DNA of 64,000 nt, from contig NZ_PQNY01000004.1 in the NCBI RefSeq assembly GCF_002917885.1, forward strand, positions 160,586-224,585, read 5' to 3'. Below the pieces are notes generated by a model. The model made no database searches. It saw nothing but the letters and a program-made list of their open reading frames with translations, and had not been told where the DNA came from. Source of the DNA: Flavobacterium croceum DSM 17960 (GTDB taxonomy: Bacteria > Bacteroidota > Bacteroidia > Flavobacteriales > Flavobacteriaceae). Every line of letters starts with the position of its first letter. Position 1 is the first letter of the stretch. Position numbers and translations under genes: made by a program. Positions 9,901-18,103 of this stretch are shown in pieces.

Positions 9901-10679
9901 CCCGAACCTACATAGTTATAAATATAAAATCCACTTGTACTTCCTCCTGCGTCAGCAGAAACACCATCTCCAAACTTTAGAGTATGATTTGTAGAAACTT
10001 CTGAAGAAACAGAAGTACTATAATAAATAGAATAATGACTTGTTGAAGTAGAAGCAGGTGGATCTAACAATACTAAAGAACCTCCTGTCCAATTTACCCC
10101 GTTTGAAGATGTAATATTTAGTGTGTATTGAGAACTTGTTGTACTCGTAGCTGTAGCTCCCCCATTATTTGGATCTACAGTTATTGTACCTCCACTTTGA
10201 TTAAAAAAACCAGAAGTAAAACTCAAATAACCGTCAATATTTACATTCCCTCCTGAAACGTTTAAGGTTCCTCCATTTATCAACAAACTTGAACTTTTTT
10301 GACTAGCAATTTGCACTGTCAAAGTGTTTGCCGAAACCGTTAAACTACCCGAAGTAATGGTAAGTTGTCGTACAGTTGTACTGGCTGACATTGTCATAAC
10401 CGCATTATTCTGTACCACAAAATTATCTGCATTACTTATGGTAGCAGGTGCCGTACCCGTACCATCTGTAGCTGTTCCCCACGAATTTACATCAGAAAAG
10501 TCGGTAGCCGTACTTTTTGAATAATACGTGGTTTGAGCATAACTCATAGAAAAGAAACTTCCAACAACAATAAGCATCATCAAGCACCATCGAAATAGTG
10601 TTCCTGTTACTTTTATTTCTGAAGAACTTTTCTCGGAAGAAAACATAGTTTTTCTTCCAAAATTGTAATAATTCATCAT
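3909..10679 (-). CDS. Giant secreted protein with repeat domains and T9SS type A sorting domain
   Basis: A 2256-residue exported protein. The N-terminus has an unusually long leader whose hydrophobic core (about residues 30-48) ends SMSYAQ. Two similar beta-rich modules follow (about 50-600 and 600-1150), with repeated phrases such as GTNR(V/F)VK and GNL(V/T)IT. Next come Ig/PKD-like segments with CxxG-type cysteines, a jelly-roll-like segment starting ILTENFNGATNNW, and two nearly identical 81-residue repeats. The C-terminal ~75 residues (from KYYPNPVIDNLFIEN to TIKVVKK) are a type A T9SS sorting domain, so the protein should be exported by the T9SS and attached or released at the surface. 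It is probably adhesive; no catalytic motif was recognised. It is monocistronic, ending at a bidirectional terminator. Confidence 0.9.
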   Translation of the reverse strand: MMNYYNFGRKTMFSSEKSSSEIKVTGTLFRWCLMMLIVVGSFFSMSYAQTTYYSKSTATDFSDVNSWGTATDGTGTAPATISNADNFVVQNNAVMTMSASTTVRQLTITSGSLTVSANTLTVQIASQKSSSLLINGGTLNVSGGNVNIDGYLSFTSGFFNQSGGTITVDPNNGGATATSTTSSQYTLNITSSNGVNWTGGSLVLLDPPASTSTSHYSIYYSTSVSSEVSTNHTLKFGDGVSADAGGSTSGFYIYNYVGSGKLNFGNVEINNPTGTNRVVKLYTYSNGIKGNLVITAGELDQNSIGLFVGGNIINNGTHTASSTLTFAMPLGTSSVVNTVAQTVSGSGVFRNLTTSPTANFNAITINNSSAGGVTFAGYNNIASQPANSVSVSGTLTFTSGRISTSGSAKFILGVSTPSAGTLSYTSGGFTSGTTFGRWFTATGTGSSFTAGADVTSATSRYPFVDANNQLRSAWIERVSPTAAAGILGVTYSNISGTTTGTYTDGATILDTKANDTWAVSVIQGTPTAATSFKIQMQAPGIFGGALLNASTRVLKATSNTFVGTHEAGTTTPGGHRITLTAADLTAEPFSLAINAVDIPFASVATGDWNVATTWNKGTVPTCSDPVTIASGHTVTVNSAANVAKNLTINSGATLAVTSGDLTVGCTLNNNPLTNNGTLTVSGGVLNINGNLMNNAGSTFNQSGGNINVDGSDGTTANSVATGTPLVRVTATAVSNLNLTGGTLTIVDPHYGTSTSDYALSISQGGGYNSASANHTVKFGNGVSTTAGGHTNGFYVYLFPGSYYYGLGNVTVDALTGTNRFVKTTSTVSIAGNLTITTGEYQLASTHYIAGNITNAGTLTSTSTLNLSGFNGSASIPSTTAQTISGSGVFQNLSTASTASLTSLTINNSNATGVTLSVPLSVSGTLTLTQGLINTSSTSLLTLGTATAAGTLSGGSATAYVKGPFARTIASANANTNYILYPVGKAAYAPISLAPTTTAVTNMKAEAFDSNTGTTDASITSLSTTRRWEAPLVSGTITDINVKLGDAGITATNIPVQAPTASGQYTNSFGSVATYTAGTPNTTQSNTVVLAANYTGFLSYALSNACSGTPTPGNTISSANAICLGSTVTLSLQNTTPGTGVTYQWQSSPDGTSYTDIPSATATTYVVTPTDMTYYQCKVTCAAGPSTGISTPVQITFSNQVTGTTPASRCGSGTVTLGATGSTGSTVKWYDAATGGVALASGNSFTTPTIAATTTYYAAAETVSINNTTLGSTAALSSTFTTSSTNGGMVFNTTVPNVQINSADIYVSGTGDMTFALRTSAGTDIATTTIVGVVGSSTALTTVTFPSSFVIPNPGNGYYLICTSKGASQTWYYQTGSYPYSTAGVSITGGYGWSSTTTYSTDLRCIHKINFQIPLACSSSRVPVVATVTPPPAFALSASTATICAGSTSTAITVATGASDYDTYSWSPATGVSGNATTGWTFNPTATTTYILTASQSAGNLCSTTATVTVTVNPVPSAITITPATGSVCVNNIQQLSATGGTISNVSILTENFNGATNNWNAVNNSTGGTPANSAWTLRANNYVYSSTTFTSNDASQFYMTNGDSQGSGGTNSTLLESPSFSTVNFTDATLSFYQYYRVNSGNAKVQYTIDGTTWNDLATYTATDGTATGFVQKTIALPAAALNQSSVKVRFNYSDTYGWYWAVDNVSISGTQTTSLTWSPTTNLYTDATATTAYTAGSSATSVYFKSNTAGGPTTYTVTATSPLGCTTTATVNVTVNALPTVVTVAPAAVCLPGTVNLTAASVTTGSDAGLTFTYFTDAAATTALATPSAVATSGTYYIKGTNANGCSSIASVVVTINPLPTVVTVAPAAVCAPATVDLTASSVTTGSDAGLTFTYFTDAAATTALATPSAVTTSGTYYIKGTNANGCSSVASVVVTVNTTAAPTGTASQTFCGSANLSQLQVTGTGIRWYSAATAGTEYPSALWSSIGLVNGTTYYASQTVNGCESTTRFAVTAVVNAVPSAPNASAQSFCNVATVANLVPNGANFMWYSSATGGTALSSTDALATGTYYVSQVNNGCESTRTSVSVTINTTVAPTGSASQSFTVNSLSEATIASIVVNGTNLVWYPTQADAVAGTNAIPTTTQLVSGTTYFVTQTVNGCTSAPFPVTVTVTLGTAENVIKDLKYYPNPVIDNLFIENSQNISKIEVYNINGQVLKNNTNNDVNATVDFSMYPTGTYFVKVSADNGTQTIKVVKK
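4858..5343 (-). repeat. Tandem 243-bp coding repeat inside the giant T9SS gene
   Basis: Two near-identical units with a period of 243 bases (81 residues). For example, the string ATATAATATGTTCCCG occurs at 4921 and again at 5164. Each encodes a domain with the phrases SDAGLTFTYFTDAAATT and GTYYIKGTNANGCSS. The DNA identity suggests recent duplication or recombination. Confidence 0.85.
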
Positions 10680-10792
10680 AAATTAAAAATTTTTAATAGC
10701 TAACAAATATATAGTATTATTTTAGAATATTACAATTTTAAAGCCTTAATTAATTCTACACAGTATTTTTTTTCTTAATAGGATATAAATTT

Positions 10793-11572
10793 CTAAATAA
10801 TAAGCAAATAGTACCAAAACAATGGCGCAGATTCTATTATAAAATACAGAACATAATAGTTGTATTTTTTATAAAAACTCAAAGCAAACAAGCAAACAAA
10901 ACCACACATCAAGCAAGCAATCACAATAGATTTTGCAGTATATACTTTAAATAAAAAACAGAAGCCGTACAACAATAACAATAAAACAAACAACAAAACT
11001 GCCAACCATTTGGTCTTTAGTATGCCAACACGCAACGGAATTGTTTTAATAGAATTTTGATCAAACTCTAAATCATTCATCTCAAAAGGAAGCATCAAAA
11101 GAATTACAAACAAAAAGCGTAAAACAAAATCTACGAGTAGCTGAAAACCCTTAATAGCAGAACTCTCCAAAGGTATATACACTGTTACACAACTTACTAC
11201 AAACGAAAGCCATGTTATTTTCAAGACGCCATTTACTCTAATTTTCGGATACAAAAAAACCAACACAACCACACTAACCAGAAGAGAGAATGGTTTAAAA
11301 AGTAATTTATAACAAAAAAAAGGCAATATAAAAATGGCTATAGCTGTTATCGTAAAAATACTTTTAAGAAGTCGATTTTGATTTTTAATACCAAAAAACA
11401 AACGACTGTATTTCAAAAAATTATAACAAATTAAAGTGCCTAAAAAAAGAATCACCACATAATTACTATCTACAACAATAGAAAAATTATGATATGTAAT
11501 TAATGCAAAAAATACCATTGCAAAACCTACATGTATAGAACTTTTTATATACAATTTAAAGAGAAAATCCAT
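10793..11572 (-). CDS. UbiA-like polytopic membrane protein
   Basis: A 259-residue protein with eight or nine hydrophobic segments, the size and topology of the UbiA prenyltransferase superfamily. A DxxxD-like second motif is visible (NDLEFDQNSIKTIPLRVG). The region where the first aspartate-rich motif would lie reads YNFLKYSR and lacks the aspartates. UbiA enzymes transfer prenyl groups to aromatic acceptors in the membrane. With half the diphosphate/magnesium site missing, activity is uncertain and the protein may do something else. It stands alone, divergent from gcvP. Confidence 0.55.
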   Translation of the reverse strand: MDFLFKLYIKSSIHVGFAMVFFALITYHNFSIVVDSNYVVILFLGTLICYNFLKYSRLFFGIKNQNRLLKSIFTITAIAIFILPFFCYKLLFKPFSLLVSVVVLVFLYPKIRVNGVLKITWLSFVVSCVTVYIPLESSAIKGFQLLVDFVLRFLFVILLMLPFEMNDLEFDQNSIKTIPLRVGILKTKWLAVLLFVLLLLLYGFCFLFKVYTAKSIVIACLMCGFVCLFALSFYKKYNYYVLYFIIESAPLFWYYLLII

Positions 11573-11670
11573 AAAGCAAATCTAACATATTATCAAATAA
11601 ATATGATATATCTATGCCAAATACTCAAAAATAACCTGCTGTTTTAACCTAAAAATAGAATATTAATAAT

Positions 11671-11678
11671 TACATTTG
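11671..11678 (+). promoter_or_regulatory. Putative -7 promoter box of gcvP
   Basis: TACATTTG fits TAnnTTTG exactly, 58 bases before the start codon. No clear TTTG -33 box is at the ideal distance. No glycine riboswitch fold was recognised in this leader. Confidence 0.4.
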
Positions 11679-11736
11679 TTACCAAATTTTTTGAAACTAA
11701 ACTACATAAACTAAACTTTTTAAGAAAGCATATCAA

Positions 11737-14580
11737 ATGAATACACATCTTTTTTCTGCAAGACATATTGGTACACGAGAAGCCGATTTACAACACATGT
11801 TACAAACCATTGGCGCATCAACTTTAGACCAATTAATTTATGAAACTATTCCCGATGATATTAAATTAAAAAACAGTCTAGATCTTGAACCTGCTTTGTC
11901 TGAATATGAGTTTTTAAACCACATTCAAGAATTAGGAAACAAAAACAAAATATACAAAACCTATATTGGTTTAGGATACCATCCAACGATTGTTCCTGCA
12001 GTAATTCAAAGAAATATTTTTGAAAACCCAGGTTGGTATACTGCCTACACCCCTTACCAAGCAGAAATTGCTCAAGGTCGTTTGGAGGCTATTTTAAATT
12101 TTCAAACCATGGTTATTGAACTTACGGGTATGGAAATCGCCAATGCTTCTCTATTAGATGAAGGTACTGCTGCTGCAGAGGCAATGGCATTATTATTTGA
12201 TGTTCGCTCTCGTGATAAGAAAAAAAACAATGCTGTTAAATTTTTTGTATCTGAAGACATTTTACCTCAAACACTTTCTGTACTACAAACACGTGCTACT
12301 CCAAAAGGAATAGAATTGGTGGTTGGAAATCATGAAACATTTGATTTTTCAGAAGATTATTTTGGGGCTATTTTACAATACCCTGCAAAATTTGGTCAAG
12401 TAAACGACTATTCGAGTTTTGTAGCAAAAGCTCATGAGAAAGAAATAAAAGTTGCGGTAGCTTCCGATATTTTATCGTTAGTAAAATTAACTCCGCCAGG
12501 AGAATTTGGTGCCGATGTTGTGGTAGGAACAACGCAACGTTTTGGTATTCCTATGGGATATGGTGGACCTCATGCCGCATTTTTTGCAACAAAAGAAGAG
12601 TATAAACGCTCTATGCCTGGAAGAATTATTGGTGTTACTATAGATGCTAATGGAAACCGTGCTTTAAGAATGGCACTTGGAACTCGTGAACAACATATAA
12701 AACGTGAAAAAGCCACTTCAAACATTTGTACAGCTCAAGTTTTATTGGCTGTTATGGCCGGAATGTATGCTGTTTATCATGGACCAAAAGGTTTGCAATA
12801 CATTGCAAATAAAGTTCATGCCTCGGCGGTAACTTTAGCAGATGCTTTGAATAAATTGGGGGTTTACAATCTAAATAGTTCTTTCTTTGATACCATTTCT
12901 GTAAAAACAGATGCTTTAAAAGTAAAAGCAATTGCCGAAAAACACGAAGTAAATTTCTATTATATTGATAACGAAACTATTTCAATTTCTGTAAACGAAA
13001 CAACTTCGATTTCAGATTTAAATCAAATTATTTCGATTTTTGCGGAAGCAACAGGAAAAGAGAATGTGGCAATTAGTCAATTAGCCAACGATTCAATGGT
13101 TCCTGAAAGTTTACTTAGAAAATCTACATTCTTAACGCATGAAGTGTTTAATAGTCATCATTCTGAAAGCCAGTTGATGCGCTACATCAAAAAACTAGAA
13201 CGCAAAGATTTATCGCTAAATCATTCGATGATTTCTTTAGGTTCTTGTACCATGAAACTCAATGCAGCTGCCGAAATGCTTCCTTTATCTATGCCAAACT
13301 GGAATAGCATTCATCCTTTTGCACCACTAGAGCAAGCCGAAGGTTATCAAATTATGCTTAAAAAATTAGAGCATCAACTCAACATAATTACAGGTTGTCA
13401 AGGCACAACTTTGCAACCCAATTCGGGTGCACAAGGCGAATATGCTGGTTTAATGACCATACGTGCTTATCATAATTCTCGTGGAGATCATCATAGAAAC
13501 GTATGTCTTATACCTGCTTCGGCACACGGTACCAATCCTGCTTCAGCGGCGATGGCAGGTATGCAAATTATTGTAACAAAAACTACCGCCGAAGGCAATA
13601 TAGATGTAGCCGATTTAAAAGAAAAAGCTTTGGCAAACAAAGACAACTTGTCTTGCCTTATGGTTACCTACCCTTCTACACACGGAGTATTTGAAAGCGC
13701 TATTCGCGAAATAACTCAAATCATTCACGACAATGGAGGTTTGGTTTATATGGATGGAGCCAATATGAATGCGCAAGTTGGTTTAACAAACCCTGCCACT
13801 ATTGGCGCAGATGTTTGCCATTTAAATTTACACAAAACATTTGCCATACCGCATGGTGGTGGTGGACCTGGAGTAGGCCCAATTTGTGTTAATGAAAAAT
13901 TAGTGCCTTTTTTACCAACAAACCCTATTATAACTACAGGAGGAGACAAAGCCATTACAGCTATTTCATCTGCACCTTATGGCTCTGCATTGGTATGTTT
14001 AATTTCGTATGCATATATTACCATGATGGGCGCCGAAGGCCTTACCAACGCTACCAAATATGCCATACTAAACGCCAACTATATGAAAGCACGTTTAGAA
14101 AACCACTACCCTATTTTGTATACGGGTGAATGTGGAAGAGCGGCACACGAAATGATTTTGGATTGTAGAGCGTTTAAACAAAAAGGTATTGAAGTTACTG
14201 ATATTGCAAAACGATTGATGGATTATGGTTTTCATGCACCAACCGTGTCTTTCCCTGTAGCAGGCACTTTAATGATTGAACCTACAGAAAGTGAAGATTT
14301 GGCCGAACTTGACCGTTTTTGTGATGCATTAATTTCGGTAAGAAAAGAAATTGAAGCAACAAGCCAAGAAGATACCAACAACATCTTGCATAATGCTCCT
14401 CATACACTTGCTATGATAACGAGTGATACGTGGGATTTTCCTTATTCTAGAACACAAGCAGCGTATCCTTTAGAATACATAAAAGAGAATAAGTTTTGGC
14501 CAAGTGTACGTCGTGTAGACGATGCTTATGGCGATAGAAACTTAGTATGTAGTTGTGCTCCTATCGAGGCATATATGTAA
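11737..14580 (+). CDS. gcvP: Glycine dehydrogenase (decarboxylating), P protein of the glycine cleavage system
   Basis: A 947-residue single-chain P protein, the usual length for the fused form. The N-terminal [17 protein letters not shown] and the pyridoxal-phosphate site [15 protein letters not shown], with the Schiff-base lysine at residue 700 (codon 13834-13836), are clear. It decarboxylates glycine and passes the aminomethyl group to lipoylated H protein, feeding one-carbon units to tetrahydrofolate. The T, H and L protein genes are not nearby. It is monocistronic with its own leader and ends at a long hairpin shared with the convergent response-regulator operon. Confidence 0.98.
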   Translation: MNTHLFSARHIGTREADLQHMLQTIGASTLDQLIYETIPDDIKLKNSLDLEPALSEYEFLNHIQELGNKNKIYKTYIGLGYHPTIVPAVIQRNIFENPGWYTAYTPYQAEIAQGRLEAILNFQTMVIELTGMEIANASLLDEGTAAAEAMALLFDVRSRDKKKNNAVKFFVSEDILPQTLSVLQTRATPKGIELVVGNHETFDFSEDYFGAILQYPAKFGQVNDYSSFVAKAHEKEIKVAVASDILSLVKLTPPGEFGADVVVGTTQRFGIPMGYGGPHAAFFATKEEYKRSMPGRIIGVTIDANGNRALRMALGTREQHIKREKATSNICTAQVLLAVMAGMYAVYHGPKGLQYIANKVHASAVTLADALNKLGVYNLNSSFFDTISVKTDALKVKAIAEKHEVNFYYIDNETISISVNETTSISDLNQIISIFAEATGKENVAISQLANDSMVPESLLRKSTFLTHEVFNSHHSESQLMRYIKKLERKDLSLNHSMISLGSCTMKLNAAAEMLPLSMPNWNSIHPFAPLEQAEGYQIMLKKLEHQLNIITGCQGTTLQPNSGAQGEYAGLMTIRAYHNSRGDHHRNVCLIPASAHGTNPASAAMAGMQIIVTKTTAEGNIDVADLKEKALANKDNLSCLMVTYPSTHGVFESAIREITQIIHDNGGLVYMDGANMNAQVGLTNPATIGADVCHLNLHKTFAIPHGGGGPGVGPICVNEKLVPFLPTNPIITTGGDKAITAISSAPYGSALVCLISYAYITMMGAEGLTNATKYAILNANYMKARLENHYPILYTGECGRAAHEMILDCRAFKQKGIEVTDIAKRLMDYGFHAPTVSFPVAGTLMIEPTESEDLAELDRFCDALISVRKEIEATSQEDTNNILHNAPHTLAMITSDTWDFPYSRTQAAYPLEYIKENKFWPSVRRVDDAYGDRNLVCSCAPIEAYM

Positions 14581-14600
14581 TATTGTACAACCGTATTAAA

Positions 14601-14637
14601 AAGTTAAGGTTTCAAATTAATTTTGAAACCTTAGCTT
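14601..14637. terminator. Bidirectional hairpin terminator after gcvP and the response regulator
   Basis: A 16-bp stem (14601-14616 with 14622-14637, one G-T wobble) around a five-base loop, containing AAGGTTTCAAA and its complement. A T tract follows on the plus side and the minus side has A/T-rich flanks. Confidence 0.85.
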
Positions 14638-14643
14638 TTTCTT

Positions 14644-15303
14644 TTACAAAAATGGCTTTGTTAATTTGTGCTTAAAAGAAAACAAAACCAACCCTACTTT
14701 TGATTTGATATTGTATTTCTCAAAAATTGACGTCCTGTACACATCAATTGATTTGACCGAAACGCCTATAATTTCTGCCATTTGTTCATAGGTATATTCT
14801 TTTTCGTCGCAAACTAGCTCCAAAAACTTAAATTCTCTTTCAGATAAATTAATTTCTTTTTTATCATTATCTTTTGTTGTTTCGTCGTAATTTCTAATTC
14901 GCTTTAATATTTCGGCAACATTGTTATACCCTATTTTCACTATATTATCTATAGCAAATTTCAAATCGTGAGCGGTACAATTTTTATGCAAAAAACCTCG
15001 TGCGCCATAATGGTAAGCTTGATTGATAATTTGTTCGTCTAAATGCTGGGTAAGCAATAAAACTTTATACTCTTCTTCTCTTTTTTCAAGCTCTTGCAAC
15101 ACTTGTATACCATTCATTTTTGGCATAGAATAATCTAGTATGTAAATATCTACTGGTTTTTTTGGTGGTAGTGACTCCATAAACAACTGTCCGCTTTCAA
15201 ATTCTTCTAGAACTTCATAGTTACCTAGTTTTTCTAGTAATTCTTTTAATCCTTGACGAACAATTTTGTGGTCGTCTACAATACAAACTGTAGTTTTACT
15301 CAT
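14644..15303 (-). CDS. NarL/FixJ-type two-component response regulator
   Basis: A 219-residue protein with an N-terminal receiver domain (acidic D10 and D11, phospho-acceptor D57 in ILDYSMP, conserved K107). The C-terminal LuxR-type helix-turn-helix spans about residues 152-215 (LSEREFKFLELVCD ... SVKSIDVYRTSIFEKYNI). It is the last gene of a four-gene minus-strand operon, one base after the histidine kinase, so it is almost certainly that kinase's partner. Phosphorylation should promote DNA binding. Candidate sites are the repeated TAGG/CCTA elements between this operon and the divergent gene at 17581; that link is inference. Confidence 0.93.
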   Translation of the reverse strand: MSKTTVCIVDDHKIVRQGLKELLEKLGNYEVLEEFESGQLFMESLPPKKPVDIYILDYSMPKMNGIQVLQELEKREEEYKVLLLTQHLDEQIINQAYHYGARGFLHKNCTAHDLKFAIDNIVKIGYNNVAEILKRIRNYDETTKDNDKKEINLSEREFKFLELVCDEKEYTYEQMAEIIGVSVKSIDVYRTSIFEKYNIKSKVGLVLFSFKHKLTKPFL

Positions 15304-15304
15304 G

Positions 15305-16072
15305 CTATTTTTGTGTTAATTCAACAGTGGTTCCTTTACCTATTGCTGATAGTATTTGAATTTGAAAACCAATAATCGCTGCTCTCGACATCATATTTTG
15401 CAAGCCATTGCTTTTTGATGTATTCAATTCATTTTCTACTGTAAACCCTGTTCCGTTGTCTTGAATTTTTAATAAAAATTTCGATTGATTTTCTACATAA
15501 ACAAGCACATTTGTTGCTTGGGCATGTTTAAAAACATTATTAATTGCTTCTTGAAAAACTCTATAGATTACTATTTTTTCGTGGGTAGAAAAAGATATAT
15601 TTTTAGATAAATTGTTTTGAAATTGAATGTGAACATTTTTGTATTGATTGATTCTATTGGTTTCAATTTCAATGGCTTTTATCAAATCTTGTTGCGATAG
15701 TATTTGATTATTAAGCGAATGGCTCAACTGCCTAATACTTGTAGACAACTGCAAAACAGAGCTAGAAACCAAATTGATATTATTTTCCAAATTTGGATAA
15801 TCTAGCTTTAAATGCTCCAACTGAAAATTAATATACGTGAGTTGTTGCCCAGCATCATCGTGTAATTCTTGCGACAAATGCTGGAATGTTTGCTCTTGGG
15901 TTTCGAGCATCATTTGATTGAGTTGTACCTGATGATCTATCTCTTTTTGATAAATAATTTGATTGTATTTTTTTATTTTTTGAATGTAAAGTTTAATCAA
16001 TACGGCACAAAAAAGTGCTACCAATAAAATTAATAATACACTTATTAGTACACCAAAGGCAATATCACGCAT
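15305..16072 (-). CDS. Sensor histidine kinase (HisKA_3/NarX-like)
   Basis: About 255 residues when started at the ATG ending at 16072, which overlaps the preceding stop by eight bases; a longer reading from 16102 would overlap by 38. One N-terminal membrane span is followed by a coiled stretch. The HisKA_3 box is LSQELHDDAGQQL, with phospho-acceptor H71 of the shorter form, and the ATPase domain has an N box (FQEAINNVFKHA), a G1 box (QDNGTGF) and a G2 box (SNGLQNMMSRAA). There is no periplasmic sensor domain, so the signal probably enters via the multi-spanning protein encoded immediately upstream. Confidence 0.93.
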   Translation of the reverse strand: MRDIAFGVLISVLLILLVALFCAVLIKLYIQKIKKYNQIIYQKEIDHQVQLNQMMLETQEQTFQHLSQELHDDAGQQLTYINFQLEHLKLDYPNLENNINLVSSSVLQLSTSIRQLSHSLNNQILSQQDLIKAIEIETNRINQYKNVHIQFQNNLSKNISFSTHEKIVIYRVFQEAINNVFKHAQATNVLVYVENQSKFLLKIQDNGTGFTVENELNTSKSNGLQNMMSRAAIIGFQIQILSAIGKGTTVELTQK

Positions 16073-16706
16073 GTTGTTTCCTTTCTTTAAAAATATAAAC
16101 ATTAAGTAAAGTATAGTATATAATATTTACAATTACGGCAATAAACGTGTACAAATCTATGTTGTTGTAAACAATAATATTTCGCATATCTGAATCTCTA
16201 AAGGCATATATAAACGTTAATCCTATAAAAAATACAACAGGTGTAGTTTGTAAAAGGTATTGATTGGTTGTAAAATAATTGAGGTTTTCATTTTTTAAAT
16301 GATAAAAACTCAATACAATAAATGAAACAATATAAAACAAAGCACCTACAACAAAGGTGTAATAATTTAGGCTTTGCTTTTCGATAAAAAATAAATTTGT
16401 AAGTGCAAATACAACAAAGGCCACTAAAACATAGTGTAAAAAAGAAAATTTTCTATTAAACGTAAACAATATATAAATCCAAAAAAAATGGTGTAGCATA
16501 AAATTTATGTTATATATAGTAGTGAAACTTTTGTTTGAATAAATACACATTAGGGTTGAAATATCTGTTAAAAAATTTATCAAGCAGATAATGACCACCC
16601 AAACTATTTTTTTGGTCTTTTTTAAATAAAAAAAACAACTAATTACAAAGGTTATCCAAACTAAATAGGATAGTGGATTAATGTTATTAAAAAAATCTAT
16701 TGCCAT
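16065..16706 (-). CDS. Polytopic membrane protein of the two-component operon, possible sensor subunit
   Basis: A 213-residue protein with about seven hydrophobic segments (starting LSYLVWITFVISCFFYL and ending FIAVIVNIIYYTLLNVYIF) and hardly any soluble loops. I recognise no family. It overlaps the kinase gene by eight bases and the preceding gene by one base, so all are co-translated. Because the kinase has only one span and no sensory domain, a split sensor with this protein as the membrane input is a reasonable inference. A transporter or scaffold role is not excluded. Confidence 0.7.
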   Translation of the reverse strand: MAIDFFNNINPLSYLVWITFVISCFFYLKKTKKIVWVVIICLINFLTDISTLMCIYSNKSFTTIYNINFMLHHFFWIYILFTFNRKFSFLHYVLVAFVVFALTNLFFIEKQSLNYYTFVVGALFYIVSFIVLSFYHLKNENLNYFTTNQYLLQTTPVVFFIGLTFIYAFRDSDMRNIIVYNNIDLYTFIAVIVNIIYYTLLNVYIFKERKQHA

Positions 16707-17299
16707 TAAAAAGGTTTACCTACTCCTTTTGTAGGATTATATATTACGTCATAAACTAATTTGGCAGGTGTAACAATAGCAACATCTAAACCTTGATTAG
16801 TTTGAAAATTATGAAATTCTAAAAGTAAATCATAAGAATTGTTATTTATAGTAATCAAACTTTTTAAAAAAGGAATTGATAGTAAATAACTCCCCTCAGA
16901 AAACAAATCTTGCTCTACAGATTTTATCACTTCTTTTATTTCTAGTATACTATAACTTTTGTTTGTACTGTTAAACACCATATAATGAGAATAATTTTTA
17001 TTCTCGATTTCTGTTTTCAATTCATTACAATGTATTTCAAAAATCATGCTGTTAGCATCAAAAACAGAAGTATCAACACGTATAGAATGAACTTTTTCAA
17101 TATATCGATACGATTTATCATAATCAATATCGTCTTTAAATTCATCAAAAAAAAGTAATTTTTCAAAATTTGACAACAGTGAAATATTTACTTCTATATC
17201 TTCATACTTGTTGTGGATAAGCAAATTTTTAAATTTATACAAATTGTGATGCATACATTTTAAAACAACAACTTCATCTGGATCATAATTACTAAACAT
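16706..17299 (-). CDS. Uncharacterised soluble protein, first gene of the two-component operon
   Basis: A 197-residue protein without signal peptide or membrane segment, acidic in its first half, of mixed helix/strand composition. I recognise no family or motif. Its stop overlaps the start of the membrane protein by one base. Being the promoter-proximal gene of the operon and cytoplasmic, it may modulate the kinase or bind a ligand, but the sequence gives no direct hint. Translation probably starts at the ATG ending at 17299, since no in-frame upstream start fits better. Confidence 0.65.
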   Translation of the reverse strand: MFSNYDPDEVVVLKCMHHNLYKFKNLLIHNKYEDIEVNISLLSNFEKLLFFDEFKDDIDYDKSYRYIEKVHSIRVDTSVFDANSMIFEIHCNELKTEIENKNYSHYMVFNSTNKSYSILEIKEVIKSVEQDLFSEGSYLLSIPFLKSLITINNNSYDLLLEFHNFQTNQGLDVAIVTPAKLVYDVIYNPTKGVGKPF

Positions 17300-17362
17300 G
17301 TTTTCAAAATTTTAAAAGTAAATAACAACGCCAAATTTTGTAATAAAAACCATTTGCATAAC

Positions 17363-17494
17363 TAGGTAAAACCCTAATTGGTTTTGCTTTTTTTCCTATA
17401 GGTTAAAAATAAACAAAAAACCAAGCCATAACACATAAGTACTTTGTTTTTTGGCAATTAGGTAAAATACCCTATAGTGTTAGGGTTTTTCCTA
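17363..17494. promoter_or_regulatory. Repeated TAGG/CCTA inverted elements in a divergent control region
   Basis: Three related elements: TAGGTAAAACCCTA at 17363-17376, TAGGTAAAATACCCTA at 17459-17474, and TAGGAAAAACCCTA read on the minus strand at 17481-17494. A CCTATAGG palindrome lies at 17395-17402. The last two form one larger imperfect hairpin (17457-17496). They lie between the two-component operon and the gene at 17581, the last just upstream of the -7 box. Binding by the response regulator is inferred. Confidence 0.5.
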
Positions 17495-17516
17495 ATAGTT
17501 TATCATATCATGCCTT

Positions 17517-17524
17517 TAGCTTTG
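17517..17524 (+). promoter_or_regulatory. Putative -7 promoter box for the gene at 17581
   Basis: TAGCTTTG matches TAnnTTTG. The expected -33 zone is occupied by the end of the TAGG/CCTA repeat array rather than a TTTG, as expected for an activator-dependent promoter. Confidence 0.45.
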
Positions 17525-17580
17525 TTCTAGAAATGTAAACACATGAGCTTAACATTACTAACACTATAATATTAAATACC

Positions 17581-18066
17581 ATGGCTATTACCAATTTAAA
17601 CAACAATCATTTAACCCCAGCACAAGTATTGAGTGCCAAAGACGCTTTAACAGCTTTGGAAACTGCATTAACAATCATAAATATAAATCTCTCGGCAGAA
17701 GACCGCCAACGATATGGCAGTATTAACGAGCAAAACAAACTATTGGTAAACAAAGTAATGGATTACCATAACAACCAACCCAATTTGCAAACCCCTCATA
17801 TAGATTGGGTAGAATACAACAATGATTATACAAGCCGAAATAACCTAGAAAGTATGATTGCTCGACTAGAGAGCCTAACTACCCGACTTAAAAATGCTAA
17901 AATTTTGCACGATTATGATAACTACCAAGCGGCATTGGCAGACTATGCTTATACTACTTTTATGGCGGGCACAGGCACAGTAGGCTATGAAACCAAAATG
18001 AACGATTTAAAGCAATTTTTTGGAAGAACCAGTTCGGCAAGCCAAAACACACCAACAGAGAACTAA
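17581..18066 (+). CDS. Uncharacterised small helical protein
   Basis: A 161-residue, apparently soluble and mainly helical protein with no signal peptide. It is rich in Asn, Ala, Leu and Thr with a polar C-terminal tail (SSASQNTPTEN). No family recognised. It faces the two-component operon across the TAGG/CCTA elements and is followed by a peptidoglycan-hydrolase-like gene on the same strand, so it could be a target of that system. Function cannot be assigned. Confidence 0.65.
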   Translation: MAITNLNNNHLTPAQVLSAKDALTALETALTIININLSAEDRQRYGSINEQNKLLVNKVMDYHNNQPNLQTPHIDWVEYNNDYTSRNNLESMIARLESLTTRLKNAKILHDYDNYQAALADYAYTTFMAGTGTVGYETKMNDLKQFFGRTSSASQNTPTEN

Positions 18067-18103
18067 AAAATATGTTTTTTACGGTTTAACAATGCCTATT
18101 TTG

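Noticed and set aside
11580..11736. Glycine riboswitch upstream of gcvP
   Set aside because: The 157-base leader is AT-rich and shows none of the conserved glycine aptamer motifs.
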